DNA of 64,000 nucleotides from Gordius sp. MW1 (GCA_964036665.1 OZ038526.1:35960001-36024000), one strand, 5' to 3'. Shown: positions 11,781-24,230, counted from the stretch's first letter. The notes: generated by a model from the sequence alone, not told the origin. A program made the numbers and translations.

Positions 11781-14700
11781 ATGTTGTATATACTTCCCTT
11801 ATTATGGCTTTTAACGTTTAGTGTTCCACCGACAGAACCAGGTAAAAAATTCTGTTCTCTACTATGTATTTTTATATTTTAGCACAATCAGTGGGCCCTG
11901 TCATTTTGGGATACTTTCCAAATTGGTGCAAATGGCGCAGTGGAATACTAAAATATGATATACCTAATATTCGAGGCGATCTTATAACGCATTTACTCTA
12001 TGCCTTTATAGGGATGGATGCCAATGGAAATCTAATTAACACCGAAACAAGTGAATCGCTATGAATATTATTACACATTTATAACTTAGCATCTTATATT
12101 CTTTTCCATTTGTCACCGTAATTTAGTGACTTATAATAGATTGACATGCTATTACAACAAAAGCCCCAAAAAATAAACTGGACTTTTAAAATATTTTATA
12201 TCTCAAAAAAGTCGTAACAGGAATAGCACAGCTCTCATGTTGCAAATCAAAATATAATATGTTTGTTTATTTTTAATCAACCTTTATGGTCTAATATTAT
12301 TTTAATGGTTAAAAAGTTTGTTTTCACGAAAACAAAGTTACAAACATAAGCGTAATACAAAAATAAAGACGTATCAATTAAATACAAAAATGACCTATCG
12401 AGTAATAAGTCTATAGTATAATCGTATGTAGTTTATTATTTTATGTTTCCCTAGGCGACTATCCAAGACTCAAAGAGTTGAAGACGAGATATCCCAATCT
12501 CAAAATTATCCCCAGCGTCGGTGGTTACTCATACACTTCTTATTTTGTGTAAGTGATCCTATGATTTTGCATATTTCATTCATTTATTATGCATTTTCAA
12601 AAATTTTATTGGCACAGAAATTTGGTTAAAAACCCGACGGGTATGGCAGCTTTCGCTAAAAACATGGCTAACCTAGTACGCCAATATAATTTCGATGGTG
12701 TCGATATAGACTGGGAAGAACCGCAAGCACACGAAAAAGATCAATACATCGAATTATTAAGAGTAACATTTATTGATTTAACTTCAACTAAACTAAAACC
12801 TTTATCAAGTGCGCCAAAATGTTCAATTTTATAGTTTATATATCATGTTAAATTAGTATTGTTTTAAATTTGTTTTAAGTTGTTGAGGCAAGAGTTGGGG
12901 ACAAGCCTTATCTTAATGTCTGTTTTGCCAGCAAGTAGACCTCGGACCGCGGGATTTGATGTACCAAGAATGAACAAGTTATTCTCAAAATGATTTTCAA
13001 TGTTATACATTTGTAGCCATTATGTTATCCTGCGCATTTATATACAATAGCCTATTGGATTATTTTGGAGTTATGACCTACGATTTCGCTGGATCCTGGG
13101 ATGGGCGCACAGGGCATAATAGTCCACTGACTGGAAGTGGAGAATTGAACACTGTATAGTTATTTATTTTTTATAACTTTTTCTATAATAACATAGTTAG
13201 AGTATTTATATAATAATTAGGTGTAATTACTTTAACAAAATAAGACTTTTAACTATTGAGCCTACTAGTTTTGGGATATTCTTTAAAAGGACAATTTAGA
13301 AACAGTTTTATGGCTTAAAATTAATATATTTGTGAGAACGCGCCAAACGACGTGCTGTTATAATATTAATTAAATGGTTTTAAGAATAAAAATACCATTT
13401 AAAGGATTTTGATTTGATGGAAATAGAATCAAGCCATATTTATGTTTTATTATTTGCTTAATTAACTAATCGTTATTTTTGACTTTAATTTCGATCCTTG
13501 ATTATCTATATATATAAAGTAAAGTGTATGTATGTATGTAAGGGCTAATCTCTGAAACTACCGGTCCGATTCGCGCGAAAATTTACCCCTAGGTTCCCAG
13601 GGCGGCCAGGGGTAAAATAGCCTTTGCCGATTCCTAAAATTCCTTTTAATTTTCGAGATATTGGGTTTTATGCGTTTTGACGTTCAATAAAATGTCAATC
13701 AAACGCACCTCCTCGCGTTCGTCGAAAATTTGAATATACAGACAATTCTGTAGTAAAAGTGTATCACTTATAGTAGTTTGTAGTAAAACGTAATCTTTTC
13801 TTAACGGTGACAACATAAAATTTATGAATTAAATTTCTTAAACGTCATCTTTTCTTAACGGTGACAATATAAAATTTATGAATTAAATTTCTTAAACGTC
13901 ATCTTTTCTTAACGGTGACAGTGTATCACTTATAGTAGTTTGTAGTAAAACGTAATCTTTTCTTAACGGTGACAACATAAAATTTATGAATTAAATTTCT
14001 TAAACGTCATCTTTTCTTAACGGTGACAATATAAAATTTATGAATTAAATTTCTTAAACGTCATCTTTTCTTAACGGTGACAAGACAACATAAAATTTAT
14101 GAATTAAATTTCTTAAACGTCATCTTTTCTTAACGGTGACAACATAAAATTTATGAATTAACCTGAAATAAATAAAATTATAGATTATTTGAGAAAATAT
14201 ATAGGTGAAGAAGATGAATTTTTCTCATTATCATTAAATGAGATATTTTAAATGAGAAAGATGAAGGTATATATAATTTAAATGTAATATAAAATAGTCC
14301 AACGTTGATTATTCTGAGTAAATGCTATTTATATATAAATGTCATTATTTATCTATCATTAATTTTTATTAAATGAGATATTTAAATGAGAATAAATTCT
14401 GAAACTACCGGCCCGATTTGCGCGAAACTTTACCCGTAGGTTCTCAGGGCGGCCAGGTGTAAAATAGCTTTTTCAGATTGCTAAAATTCCTTTTAGTTTT
14501 TAAAATATCGGACATTTCTCGGCCTTTTGGTTTTAAAAAAGGGCTAAATTCTGAAACTTCAGATCCGATTCGAGCGAAGATTTAGCCGTAGATGCCCAGA
14601 TAGGCCAGGGGTAAAATAGCTTTTTCAGATTCCTAAAATACCTTTTTGTTTTAAAAATATCTGACATTAACAGACTATTTAAATTAATTAAATAAAATTT

Positions 14701-16337
14701 AAATTATGCAGTTTTTGTCATTATTATCACGTGGTCGATCATAGAAGCATATTTTTAATAATTATCCATCCTTCAATTAATTATTTTATTATATTAAAGA
14801 AAATTGTATTTCAAATAAATCAGCTAACTAGAAAAATAAAATAATGGTATTATTGTATAATAAGTAACAGCATTAATAAGCAATTTTTTCAAAAACATTT
14901 AATTTTAGTCGGATTTGATGATTAAAACAGAATTTGCATTTGGTTTGTCTTATTATATAAATATATACTAAAAATAGTGGGTTCATAAAATCATTCGGAC
15001 CTTTCACATTATAAATTATTTAATATATGACCCCATTTTAGATAAGTCTTATTAATAGCTTATACTTAATTAACCACTTAAGGACTGAGCCAAAGCAACG
15101 CTTGGCCGGGCACAGCTAGTATATTATAAAATTGAACCAATAACCTATACTTAAATATCTTATTTATTTTATAGAAAGCCGCTATGGAAGTTTGGGAAAG
15201 TTTAGGGGTACCTAAGAGTAAGTTGCTAGTTGGATTGGCATTCTATGGTCGTACTTGGACCTTGTCATCATCAAGCACGAACGTAGGGGCTCCCGGAACT
15301 GCTGGAAACCCTTCAGCTCTACAACAAGCTGGTATTATAGCATGGGCTGAGGTAACTTATAAGACGCGTTTTATTTTCATAATTATATTTATCGATTATA
15401 TTCAGGTCCAACAAAATGCTTGGCCCGAAAATTGGGATTCAGCCGCCTCTGTACCTTACGCTTTTAAAGGAAATCAATGGGTCAGTTATGACAACCAAAA
15501 AAGCTTAGATAGTAAGGTAATTCGGCTTTTTTGCTTTCTTTGGTACTTAATTTTTTAATTACAAATCATTATTTTCATTATTATCACCGTAAATGCTATG
15601 CGTTTTTTTTGTACAATCATACCGTTTTAACAAATTTACCGAATAATAACAATATCGCTAACGTGCTTTCAGGTCAATTTTACGTGCGCTACCAAAAAAT
15701 ATCCGGGTGTATTGATATGGGATCTCGCAATGGATCCCCAAGCTTCATTATTGACAAAAGTGCATAATGGAATAACCACTAGATGTTCAGGTGGTAACGG
15801 GGCTACTGTTCCACCACCAACAACCGGGCAAACCACAACAAAAAAACCTACAACTGGCACAACAAGACAATCTATAACGACAAAACGAACAACAAAAACC
15901 CCAGCCACGACAACTATTGGAGGCGGAGGAGGTGGATCGTGTGGGAATTTGGCGACCATCTGTTCCGGTGCTTCTTTTGGAGATCTAAGATCCTATCCTC
16001 TTGATTGCGCGTAAAAGGATTTATAATTAAATACTGTTGTCGAATAAAGGGTTTAATATTGCATTAAATAAGGTAGGATATTCATAAAATTTTCAATGGT
16101 GGTGCGTTATTTAGGAAAAAACACATACCATTCTTATAAACCCATGTTGAAACAATTCATGTTTTTAAGATAATTAAAAAAAGTTTATTTTGTATGAATT
16201 AATAAAAATTATTCGATTGATATAGAAAATTTGTCAATTGTGTCAACCCTCCAGTTATTCAAAGTTGCCCAAGTGGACTCAAATGGAATGGAAATGCCTG
16301 TGATTGGCCTGCAAATGTCATATGTCCATCTTGCTAA
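11781..16337 (+). CDS. Secreted GH18 chitinase with Thr-rich linker and CBM14 domain
   Basis: Endo-acting chitinase, predicted secreted. Exons 11781-11841, 11883-12050, 12455-12548, 12618-12762, 12880-12977, 13051-13153, 15175-15351, 15406-15516, 15673-16010, 16226-16337; every junction is GT-AG and in phase, giving 468 aa. An N-terminal hydrophobic stretch (LYILPLLWLLTFSV) is a signal peptide. The GH18 barrel follows: VILGYFPNW, IIPSVGGYS, catalytic FDGVDIDWEE (the DxxDxDxE motif with the acid Glu), VMTYDFAGSW, GLAFYGRTW, GVLIWDLAMD. A Thr/Pro/Gly linker (about residues 375-420), probably O-glycosylated, leads to a cysteine-rich CBM14 (peritrophin-A) domain: CGNLATIC, DCAKFVNC, QSCPSGLKWN, CDWPANVIC. 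All catalytic and Cys landmarks are present, so the gene looks functional. Intron 6 (2 kb) carries a Helitron. The barrel is compact, near 350 residues. The family assignment is firm; the biological target (cuticle, gut matrix or fungal wall) is not known. Confidence 0.92.
13505..15119 (+). mobile_element. Non-autonomous Helitron (A) in chitinase intron 6
   Basis: Starts TCTATATATATAAAG and ends CTAG, inserted exactly between host A (13504) and T (15120), the standard Helitron target. A 3' hairpin, gccaaagcaacgcttggc with an AAC loop, sits 11 nt before CTAG. There is no terminal inverted repeat, no target duplication and no Rep/helicase ORF. The interior has three copies of a roughly 110-bp block (near 13546, 14397, 14536) containing a CCGATTCGCGCGAAA-type core, plus a tandem array at 13.75-14.16 kb. 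Confidence 0.88.
13752..14160 (+). repeat. Higher-order tandem repeat inside Helitron A
   Basis: A unit of about 54 bp (ending tttcttaacggtgacaa) is repeated seven or eight times. It is also organised in a longer period of about 161 bp that begins gtgtatcacttatagtag at 13760 and again at 13921. Confidence 0.85.
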
Positions 16338-16803
16338 TCTGCTATTTAATTTTCACTTAAGCCAATGGTGTATATACTAAAATTCAATCTTTAAACTAAA
16401 ATAGTAACTAAATTAATAAACATTTTAAAAAATCCATAGAACTAAAGTATAAATAAATCACTCTCTTCATATGGATATATTACATAATTATTATAATGTT
16501 TTATATTTATATACTTTGAAATTACAATAGATTTTGTTGCTTAACCCAATTACCGCTAGAAATGATAAAATCATTTATATTCTACTCCAACCTATAATCC
16601 TTATAAAATAGGCGTTAAAAAAATAAAAACCTGGCATCATAAGAAGCTTTAATAATGTATATTTTATTAGTGCGTGGCTTTAAATAATTAATTATATAAA
16701 GTGCAATATGAAAAATTTATGAGTCTTTAAATATATATGTAAAACTTATTGGAAAGGGTTTGTTAATCGCCATTTATATAAATTGAACATTATTAATTTA
16801 AAA
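16338..16803. other. Chitinase 3' flank, no gene
   Basis: AT-rich; holds only the candidate poly(A) signal. Confidence 0.5.
16415..16420 (+). terminator. Candidate poly(A) signal of the chitinase gene
   Basis: AATAAA about 78 nt after the chitinase stop codon on the same strand. Confidence 0.4.
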
Positions 16804-17020
16804 CTCGGGCCTTCGGCCCTCGTGGGAAGGAGAGTAGGGGAAGGGGAGTAGGGGAAGGGAAGGGGGGGGCGACTCATCTATACTCCGTATAAACGTAGCA
16901 TATTTGCTATGCAATTTATGGGCGAGAAAGGTAGGAAGGGGCGAGAATGCCTATAGGGGGGTATTAAATGCAAAATAATTAGTTATAGACCCTTGTAGGG
17001 GAGGGCATAGGATAATTATC
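16804..17020 (+). repeat. Dispersed repeat with GGGCCTTCGGCCC palindrome, copy 1
   Basis: Begins ctcgggccttcggccctcgt, then GGGAAGG runs and gctatgcaatttatgggcga. A second copy is at 63561-63723. Ends are not defined by an obvious target duplication. Confidence 0.75.
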
Positions 17021-17063
17021 AATGTTAACCAATTCAAAAACGGAAAAAAATTTCGATTTATTT

Positions 17064-17262
17064 GGCCAATGGTCATTTTTCCATTGGTCAGTAGCCTGCG
17101 GACGATCAAAAAGTCATATTATCAATGATATTAACAAGAACAAAATTTTAATTTAATTTAAAAAAAAAAAATTTTTGCCCTCTCCCAAGCTTGAACCCGG
17201 GATATCCAGGTCACCCTGTTTACAAGCCGTGCGCTACAACCCGTCACACCATGGTGGTATTA
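17064..17262 (-). mobile_element. tRNA-derived SINE, copy 1
   Basis: On the minus strand the head has an A-box-like GTAGCGCACGG and a B-box-like GGGTTCAAGC 40 nt later, then GAGAGGGCAAAAA and a CCAATGG-bearing body. This matches a pol III tRNA-like head fused to an unrelated body. The parent tRNA is not identified. Confidence 0.65.
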
Positions 17263-17446
17263 AAATACAAGAAGTTATTATGTTATTTATATAGATAATG
17301 AAATAATAAAGTTCTGTTTTATGTTTAGAAAATCAATATATTTCATCGGTCAGTAGCCAGCGGACGGTCAAAAAGTCAAATTATCAATGGTATTAACAAG
17401 AACATAATATTAATTTAATTTTATAAAAATTCCTTTTAGTTTTAAA

Positions 17447-17590
17447 AAAGGGCTAAATTCTGAAACTCCCCGCCCGATTCGCTCGAAACTTTACCCGTAG
17501 GTGCCCAGGGCGGCCAGGGGTAAAATAGCCTTTTCAGATTCCTAAACAACCTTTTCGTTTTAAAAATATCGGACATTTCCCGGCCACACG
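17447..17590 (+). repeat. Stray copy of the Helitron A internal block
   Basis: Repeats the gctaaattctgaaactcc and gcccagggcggccaggggta sequence seen three times in Helitron A; no Helitron ends adjoin it. Confidence 0.7.
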
Positions 17591-17965
17591 TGCGGTGTAA
17601 TATCTATAACACGTAGAAAATTTTACTAATTATATAAACTTACGCGCGCCATCTAATAAAGTACAATTCGTGTTTTAATAGTAGATTGAATTTAATTAGA
17701 AAGAACGGGCTATGATTATACCTTTGAAGGAGGTTTCGAATTTTGTGTTAGTTTCTATCAATATATTGTATCGTAAATTAGAATCTAATACCTATATTTT
17801 TTTAACTATTACTTTTTAGGTTTTCTATGAAATCACAATCTAATTAAATGAAATATATTAACCCAATAAAAAAATATATATGCATTTATAATGTTAAAAA
17901 TATATATTACATAGTTGGCTGTCTGTTAGACCATCTATAATAAATTTTTAGGTTATATATAAAAT

Positions 17966-18860
17966 TTGGCCAATGGTCATTTTTTTTCATTGGTCAGTAC
18001 CAACAGATACTCTATAAGTCAATGATAGCCAAAAAAAACGGAAAAAAAATTTGATGCTCACTTTGGCCAATGGTCATTTTTTTCCATTGGTCAGCAGCCA
18101 GCGGACGGCCAAAAAGTCATATTTCAATGGTATTAACAGGAACAATCATAAGAGTCAAAAAAAAACGGAAAAAAATTTTCGATTCACAATTTAGCCAATG
18201 GTCTTTTTTTTCCATTGGTCAGCAGCTAGGACACGGTAAAAGTGGATATAAATTCATAAGAGTCAAAAAAACAAAAAAAAATTTTCGAATCACATTTTGG
18301 CCAATGGTCATTTTTTTCCATTGGTCAGGAGCCAGGACACGGTAAAAGTGGATATAAATTCATAATAGTCAAAAAAAAACAAAAAAAAAATTTTCGAATA
18401 ACATTTTGGCCAATGATCATTTTTTTTCGATTGGTCAGCAGCCAGGACACGGTAAAAGTGGATATAAATTCATAATAGTCAAAAAAAAACGAAAAAAAAA
18501 TTTTCGAATCACATTTTGGCCAATGGTCATTTTTTCCATTGGTCAGCAGCCAACGGACGGCCAAAAAATCACAATAGCAATGGTAGTAACAGGAACAATC
18601 ATAATAGTAAAAAAAAAACGAAAAAAATAATTTCGATACACATTTTGGCCAATGGTCATTTTTTTCCATTGGTCAGCAGCCAACGGACGGCCAAAAAGTC
18701 ACAATAGCAATGGTAGTAACAGGAACAATCATAATAGTCAAAAAAAAACGAAAAAAATAATTTCGATACACATTTTGGCCAATGGTCATTTTTTTCATGG
18801 GTCAGTAGCCAGCGGACGGCCAAAAGGTCACATTATCAATGGTATTAACAAGAACAATTA
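17966..18860 (+). repeat. Satellite-like array of inverted CCAATGG boxes
   Basis: Eight imperfect units, about 95-130 bp apart (near 17968, 18063, 18192, 18298, 18407, 18519, 18646, 18776). Each has tggccaatggtcat, a T tract, then ccattggtcag, an inverted pair, followed by an A-rich spacer. Short ORFs across it are translated repeat, not genes. Confidence 0.9.
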
Positions 18861-18918
18861 ATTAATTTAATTTAAAAAATAAATAAAAAATTTTGCCCTC
18901 TCCGGGATTCGAACCCAC
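18861..18918 (-). mobile_element. SINE head fragment, copy 2
   Basis: Minus strand carries GGGTTCGAATCCCGGAGAG (18896-18914), a good pol III B box, joined to the same GGGCAAAA tail as copy 1 and to the body unit at 18776. Confidence 0.55.
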
Positions 18919-19045
18919 ATTAATAAAGGCATAGGGTTTGGTAAGGGGCACAGGGACCCATATCAGTAAAGGCATAGGCTTTGGTAAGGGGTACAGAGAC
19001 CCATATCAGTAGAGGCGTAGGCCCTTGTAGGAAAGGGCATAGGGT
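18917..19045 (+). repeat. Short tandem repeat, three units of about 52 bp
   Basis: Three units of the form agtaaaggcataggctttgg followed by taaggggtacagagaccc, at 18922, 18965 and 19008. Confidence 0.75.
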
Positions 19046-19121
19046 AATTATCAATGTTAACCTATTCAAAGACGAAAAAATACCATAAATTGCATATAGC
19101 AATTAAAAATTTCGCTTTATT

Positions 19122-19302
19122 TGGCCAATGGTCATTTTTTCATTGGTCAGTAGCCAGCGGATGGTCAAAAATTCATATTATCAATGGTATTAACAAGAAC
19201 AAAATATTAATTTAATTTAAAAAATTCAAAAAAAAATTCGTCCTCTCCCTGGCTTGAACCCGGGATATCCAGGTCACAAAGCTGGCGCCAATAACTTGGT
19301 GG
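19122..19302 (-). mobile_element. tRNA-derived SINE, copy 3
   Basis: Minus strand repeats the head of copy 1 (GTGACCTGGATATCCCGGGT then TCAAGC) and the CCAATGG body at 19122. A short cgacgga microsatellite flanks it at 19302-19325. Confidence 0.6.
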
Positions 19303-19689
19303 ACGACGGACGACGGACGACGCACCAAATCGAGCCCATAAATTGCATAGCAATTAAAAGTATAAACGGCTTGTTAACATTTAAATTATGTTTACCTTTC
19401 TCGCCATAGAGATAAGTGCACACTAATTAAAATATATAATTAGAGCTGTTGAAGTTACTTTTCCATAGTTAGGCTAAGAAAAATATGTAACTAAGTTTTA
19501 TACCCGCTCTTATACTTTTCCAATTTTAACACTTCGTTTTTATAATGTTCTTAAGTCAAATTAACAAATAGATAAAAAAAATAGTTACATTTTTTTAAAA
19601 GTAACTGGATAGTTTTAGTTAAAAAGGAACTAGTTGCATTTGAGGCTAGTCAGTTAAATGTTTCCGCGATTTATTAAAACGATATTTAA

Positions 19690-21590
19690 TAATATCCCCT
19701 CCTTCTTTATTAAGTATTTGGTTCCACAGCCGTAGGGTTTGTTTTGATGAGTTTATTCCATTATGATCGGGTAAGAGCCATGTTTTGATGAATCTTCTTA
19801 GCATTTATAACTTTGTCCACTTGCCCTTTTCACGTGACACGAGGTCGTCCTCTTCCTCTCTTCCCCGTTATCTCCATTTCCAGTAATTTTCGATTTACAT
19901 AAATCATCTTCCTTCTTAAAATATATCCACGCCAACTTAGAGGATTTTCGTTAATAAAGATCTCCACAGGTTGAATACCCATTTCTCATGATCAAGGCAT
20001 TCTTTATATGGTCGAGTTTAATATACCCCAAGCTCCACTATCATTCTCATCTTGTGGCTTGTAATAGCTTATCTTCCTTGGTGTTTAATGCCCACACTTC
20101 AATAGAGTCACACCGGTCTTACGAGGGATTTCTAATGCTCTTCAAGCATATATTAGCACTTTCCTGTCGCACATTACACCGCATATACAGCGCCATTTTG
20201 GCCATCGTTTTTGTTTCTAGGCATTGACTTGTGTTGCACAACCTTCCTCTTGATGTAACCGATCCGAGATATGTAAACCTGTCTACTTTGGAGTACTTTA
20301 GATGTTGATCTTACGATGGGGTGCCTGTAACCTTCATCTCCATATTTAAACATATCAAGCGAGGCGCTTTGACCACTTTTCGGCTTCTTCGAATACTTTC
20401 TGCTTTGTCTCTGCGCATATTACTTTGTCGTCGCCATGGAGATGGCTTTAATGTACCTCGTTATCATGTCCATAATTATATTAAATAAAAAGGGACTTAG
20501 AGCAGATCTTTGATGTAATCGCATTTGAACCCAAAAAAGGTTTAGAGTCTCTAACGCACGAATTTGAGGCTTATATTTTTCATAAGCCCTATATATGCGT
20601 CAGTGATATTTTGCTTTCTCAAACATCACCATATTAAATCGCATGGGACCGTGTCATAAGCTTTCTCCAAGTCGATAAAGGCCATATGCAGGCCTCTTCT
20701 CTTTTCACCATTGCGAAATGGGGTCGATTGTGGATCTGCCGGCCACAAATCCGAATTGGTTACCGATATTTCTACCTCGTGTTTCAGGCTGGTTACTGAG
20801 ATCCTTTTCATAATCAAGGAGTGGCAAGTTAGCTTGATACCTCAATTGACACGGTTCTGAGGGTCTCCTTTTTGCGATCCTTGATACTCCATAAGTCTTT
20901 TTCGCCGTATGAGCAGATAGTCAATTTAACTAAAATGCTTCCCACTTTAATAAGTCTCTATATGATCTTCGCGTTTTTGAAAATGATAGCCATGTCGTAG
21001 GGCTGGGATAATTGAAGAAGTTTTTTCCCTTCTTAATTCTTCGGACCATGTCCCTAATCTCCATGATTTCGTTCATACCCAAAGCCATCTTTCCCTATGT
21101 GAGCGTTGATATCCGCCCCAATAATAAACTTTTCATATTGTCCTATTCATTGTATTTCTTTTTCCAATGAATCAAAGAATATGTCTCTCTCTGATTTCAT
21201 ACACCCAAATCTGCAATCTTCACCCATATTAACTTGTCTGAACTTGACTTTTACCACCTTTTCCTTGAACGATTTGCTTAAATGATCCCGACCCCGATTT
21301 AGTGACTTACTGAATATTGGTTTGAATCCTTATCCTGAATCCCAAGCTTTGGTCCCGTTCTACCTCATCCCTTGAGGCAGACGATGTGTACCTTTCTTCA
21401 TTTTAGCATTTGCGCGACCTCGATGCTCTTTCCCGTCAATGTTCTTACATTCCAGCACGTCATTCGCATTCTTTTTACAACTAATTTCCTTAACAGTCTT
21501 TGGGTCGGGTATTTTTTAACATTGGGCGGGCTATAGGGTACAGTGTGATGGGGCTCTAGAAAGTGAAATAAAGGTAATAATAAAGGCAAG
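19690..21590 (-). pseudogene. Decayed LINE with AP endonuclease and reverse transcriptase
   Basis: Read on the minus strand from the right: endonuclease start MRMTCWNVRTLTGKS (about 21480), endonuclease core FIIGADINAHIGKDG and ERNHGD (about 21100), RT block GLHMAFIDLEKAYDTVP (about 20660), a late RT block VDRFTYLGSVTSRG (about 20260), and the C-terminal GKRGRGRPRVT (about 19860). Order and spacing fit an endonuclease-RT LINE. Many stops and frameshifts show it is dead. Confidence 0.8.
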
Positions 21591-21599
21591 ATGGTTAAA

Positions 21600-22173
21600 C
21601 TTCAGGGAGTCGAGTAGTTTACTATGTGATAAACTCATACCACTCAAATTAAAAGGACGATTACCACATTGTGCTCACGGTATTTATGGACCGAGACCTT
21701 AGTAATTTAGGCAAATGAAGAGCAAAGCTTAATTGGAATGGAAACGCGAAAGTTAGATAGATCTTGGGTTGGCAATAAGCAAGAAGGACCATACGAGGAG
21801 CCAAGATAAATTGAATGTAGTTCCGATTCAGAGAAAGTTGGTTGTAAGAAGATTGAGATGGTTTGGTTATTTGGAGTGGCCGAGGAAGGTTAGTTGGCAA
21901 ATCGTATTAAAAAGGTGCGAGTCGAAGTTAAACGAAAGAAAGGGAGACCTAAACTGACAAAGTGACATAAAATTTATATGGAAGGGAAAATCTGAGCTAA
22001 AGCCAAGCTTGTCTGAACTAAAGCCAAGCTGGTATAAGTGGTGGAAAAATTACTTGAAGGAGCTGACCATCAAGTGTGACAAATAGCTATAGGAAATAAA
22101 ATTAATAGAATCCATAATCTTGGGTGTATATGGAGAAGAGACAAAAAGATTGACAATGATTGGGGGGTGGGGA
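21600..22173 (+). pseudogene. Second LINE 3' fragment, opposite orientation
   Basis: Plus strand 21820-21960 encodes KLVVRRLRWFGYLEWPRK and an arginine/lysine-rich end, the usual C-terminus after a LINE RT. It is head-to-head with the LINE at 19.7-21.6 kb. Confidence 0.65.
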
Positions 22174-22322
22174 GATATTATAATTTAAAAAATCGGATCC
22201 ACTTTGTTGTCATTATGTTTATTTGATGAATTCATATAACCTCTACATTTACAGAATGTAATATGCTTAATTACAAATTATGAGGAATGTGAATACAAAT
22301 CGAGAGAGCAATTTTTTAAATA

Positions 22323-22473
22323 AGAGTAGCAAGGAGGTGGGAGGGAGGGGTGACTGCCCCCTTTAGATTTGAATTTTTTTTAGTATTATGGCTAAAATTT
22401 CAAAAAATTACCATTTTGCCCGTCCCCAAATCATTATTGCCCTCTTCTAATTCTAAACCTGGCTACGACCATG
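22323..22473. mobile_element. F2 MITE, left end decayed
   Basis: Right part carries tttcaaaaaattaccatttt and ends GGCTACGACCATG; the left end is unclear. Confidence 0.65.
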
Positions 22474-22634
22474 ATTATTACTAAAGCTAGTTACACTCCT
22501 AAAATTATCGGACTCCTTTGTATTTTACACCCATTTATTTTTCCTAGTTAAACATAGACAATACCTTTATATTTTCGTCGTTGAAAAACAGATTTAGAAC
22601 TTTGTTTTTTATTTATTTAGTGATAGGAATTAGT

Positions 22635-22811
22635 CATGGGCGTAGCCAGCATTGGGATTAGAGGGGGGGGGCAATAATGATTTAAGGAAGGGCAAAATAA
22701 TCATTTTTTGATATTTTAGCCATAATTATAAAAAGTTTAACAAATTTTTGGATTTAAGGGGGTGGGGAAGGGAGCCGCTCCTTCCTACCCCCCTTCTTGG
22801 CTACGCCCATG
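22635..22811. mobile_element. F2 MITE
   Basis: CATGGGCGTAGCCAGC to GGCTACGCCCATG; flanks gaattagt and gaattaac suggest an 8-bp duplication with two changes. Confidence 0.88.
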
Positions 22812-23133
22812 GAATTAACTCTTTTAAATTGGATATATATATGCACATATTATTAATTATTTGGTTATGAAAGATATTTATAAACAAATAATAACTTTGA
22901 TAAAAAAGGATAAGTAGAGTTTCAAAGAATAAAACACCTTGAACTAAAACAAATAATGATAAGTCATAATTTGAACATGATAATAAAATTTTTATTTTAA
23001 TTATATAAATAAAAAACACTTTCATACACACAATCAATTTTTACTAAAAATAGCTTCAACTTAGAGCTCTGAGTGTTGTATGAAATGAACGATATAAACA
23101 TTAAGACACGATACATCTACATTTATTGGTAGT

Positions 23134-23295
23134 TATGGGTGTAGCCAGCATTGGAATTAGAGGGAGCAATAATGATTTAGGGAGGGGCAAAACGATCATT
23201 TTAAATTTTAGTTATAATTTTAAAGATTTTTCAACAAATTTTTGTGTTTAGAGGGGGCAGCTGCCCCTCCCTGCCCCCCCTTGGCTAGGGCCATG
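23134..23295. mobile_element. F2 MITE with perfect 8-bp target duplication
   Basis: Starts tatgggtgtagccagc and ends ggctagggccatg; both sides have TTGGTAGT (23126-23133 and 23296-23303). Confidence 0.9.
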
Positions 23296-23419
23296 TTGGT
23301 AGTCCATATAGTTTTAAAACTTTATTTGTTAAAAATCCGTTGACAGTAATATAATATAAATACATGAAATATAAAAGACAGAATGCGTCAAATAAAATGA
23401 TACTATTTTGATATAGCAT

Positions 23420-23690
23420 CATCGAGAGGATCTTCTAAAATTGGCCAAGAATCCGCGAACGATTTAAATTGTATTTGGCTATAAAGATACCAAGTCTTTG
23501 ATTAAGTAAATAGGATACCGAATGTTTAGACGATGGAAAACGTCTTTCCTACCTCTTTAAAGAAAGCTAAGGCCTGTTTGCCAAAGGTGCCTGAACACGA
23601 AGCAACCAGTGGAATAAAAATGTTTGAGGATAATATGGCTTTGTATTTATTTGTTTTTTGCCCCTATGAAACAACTAAAGAATCATTGTT
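23420..23690 (-). pseudogene. Possible retrotransposon peptide relic
   Basis: The minus strand gives SSNIFIPLVASCSGTFGKQ and ALAFFKEVGKTFS before stops. It resembles a conserved block near the C-terminus of some LINE ORFs, from memory only. No RT motif is attached, so the identity is weak. Confidence 0.35.
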
Positions 23691-24230
23691 GTAGTTATAG
23701 GAAGCAAATAGGTCAATATATGTGACATTTAAGGTGAAGACCATTGCTCCATGGGACTAAAAAGATCCATCAGGGCGCATACGTCTCTCCAAGGAGGGGT
23801 CCGATGGCTTCAAGATGGATGGGATCTTTGCCCTCGAGCACTTGTTGGGAGTCCATATAGTTTTAAATCATATGTAACCATATTTTGTCGCCCCTAAAGG
23901 CATACTTTATGTTAGACATACAACTAGAACCCTGCAAAATTACTTTTCATCGGCTGATGCTGAATTTGTCCGAGTCTAACCCTAGCCAAATTTTTTCAAT
24001 ACGATTTTGATCGGACCTGAGCTAGACAAACGGCTTATATAATAGCAGCTTTTGGACTTTATTCAAATATATAAAGGTAATTTAAAACAAAAATAAGTAT
24101 GGTGCCGTGAATAGTGAAACATCTAATTTACCTTACTACAATTTAATGTAATAGTCTGAAATTAAAAATTTCTTGAATAAAATGTTACAATTTTAAACAA
24201 AAATAACTATGGTCAGGGAAGGTCTATATC

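Noticed and set aside
17966-18860. Several 60-110 codon ORFs on both strands with repeated FFHWSAA-type peptides
   Set aside because: They are translations of the tandem repeat in which the T tract gives Phe/Lys runs; no start context or conserved domain.
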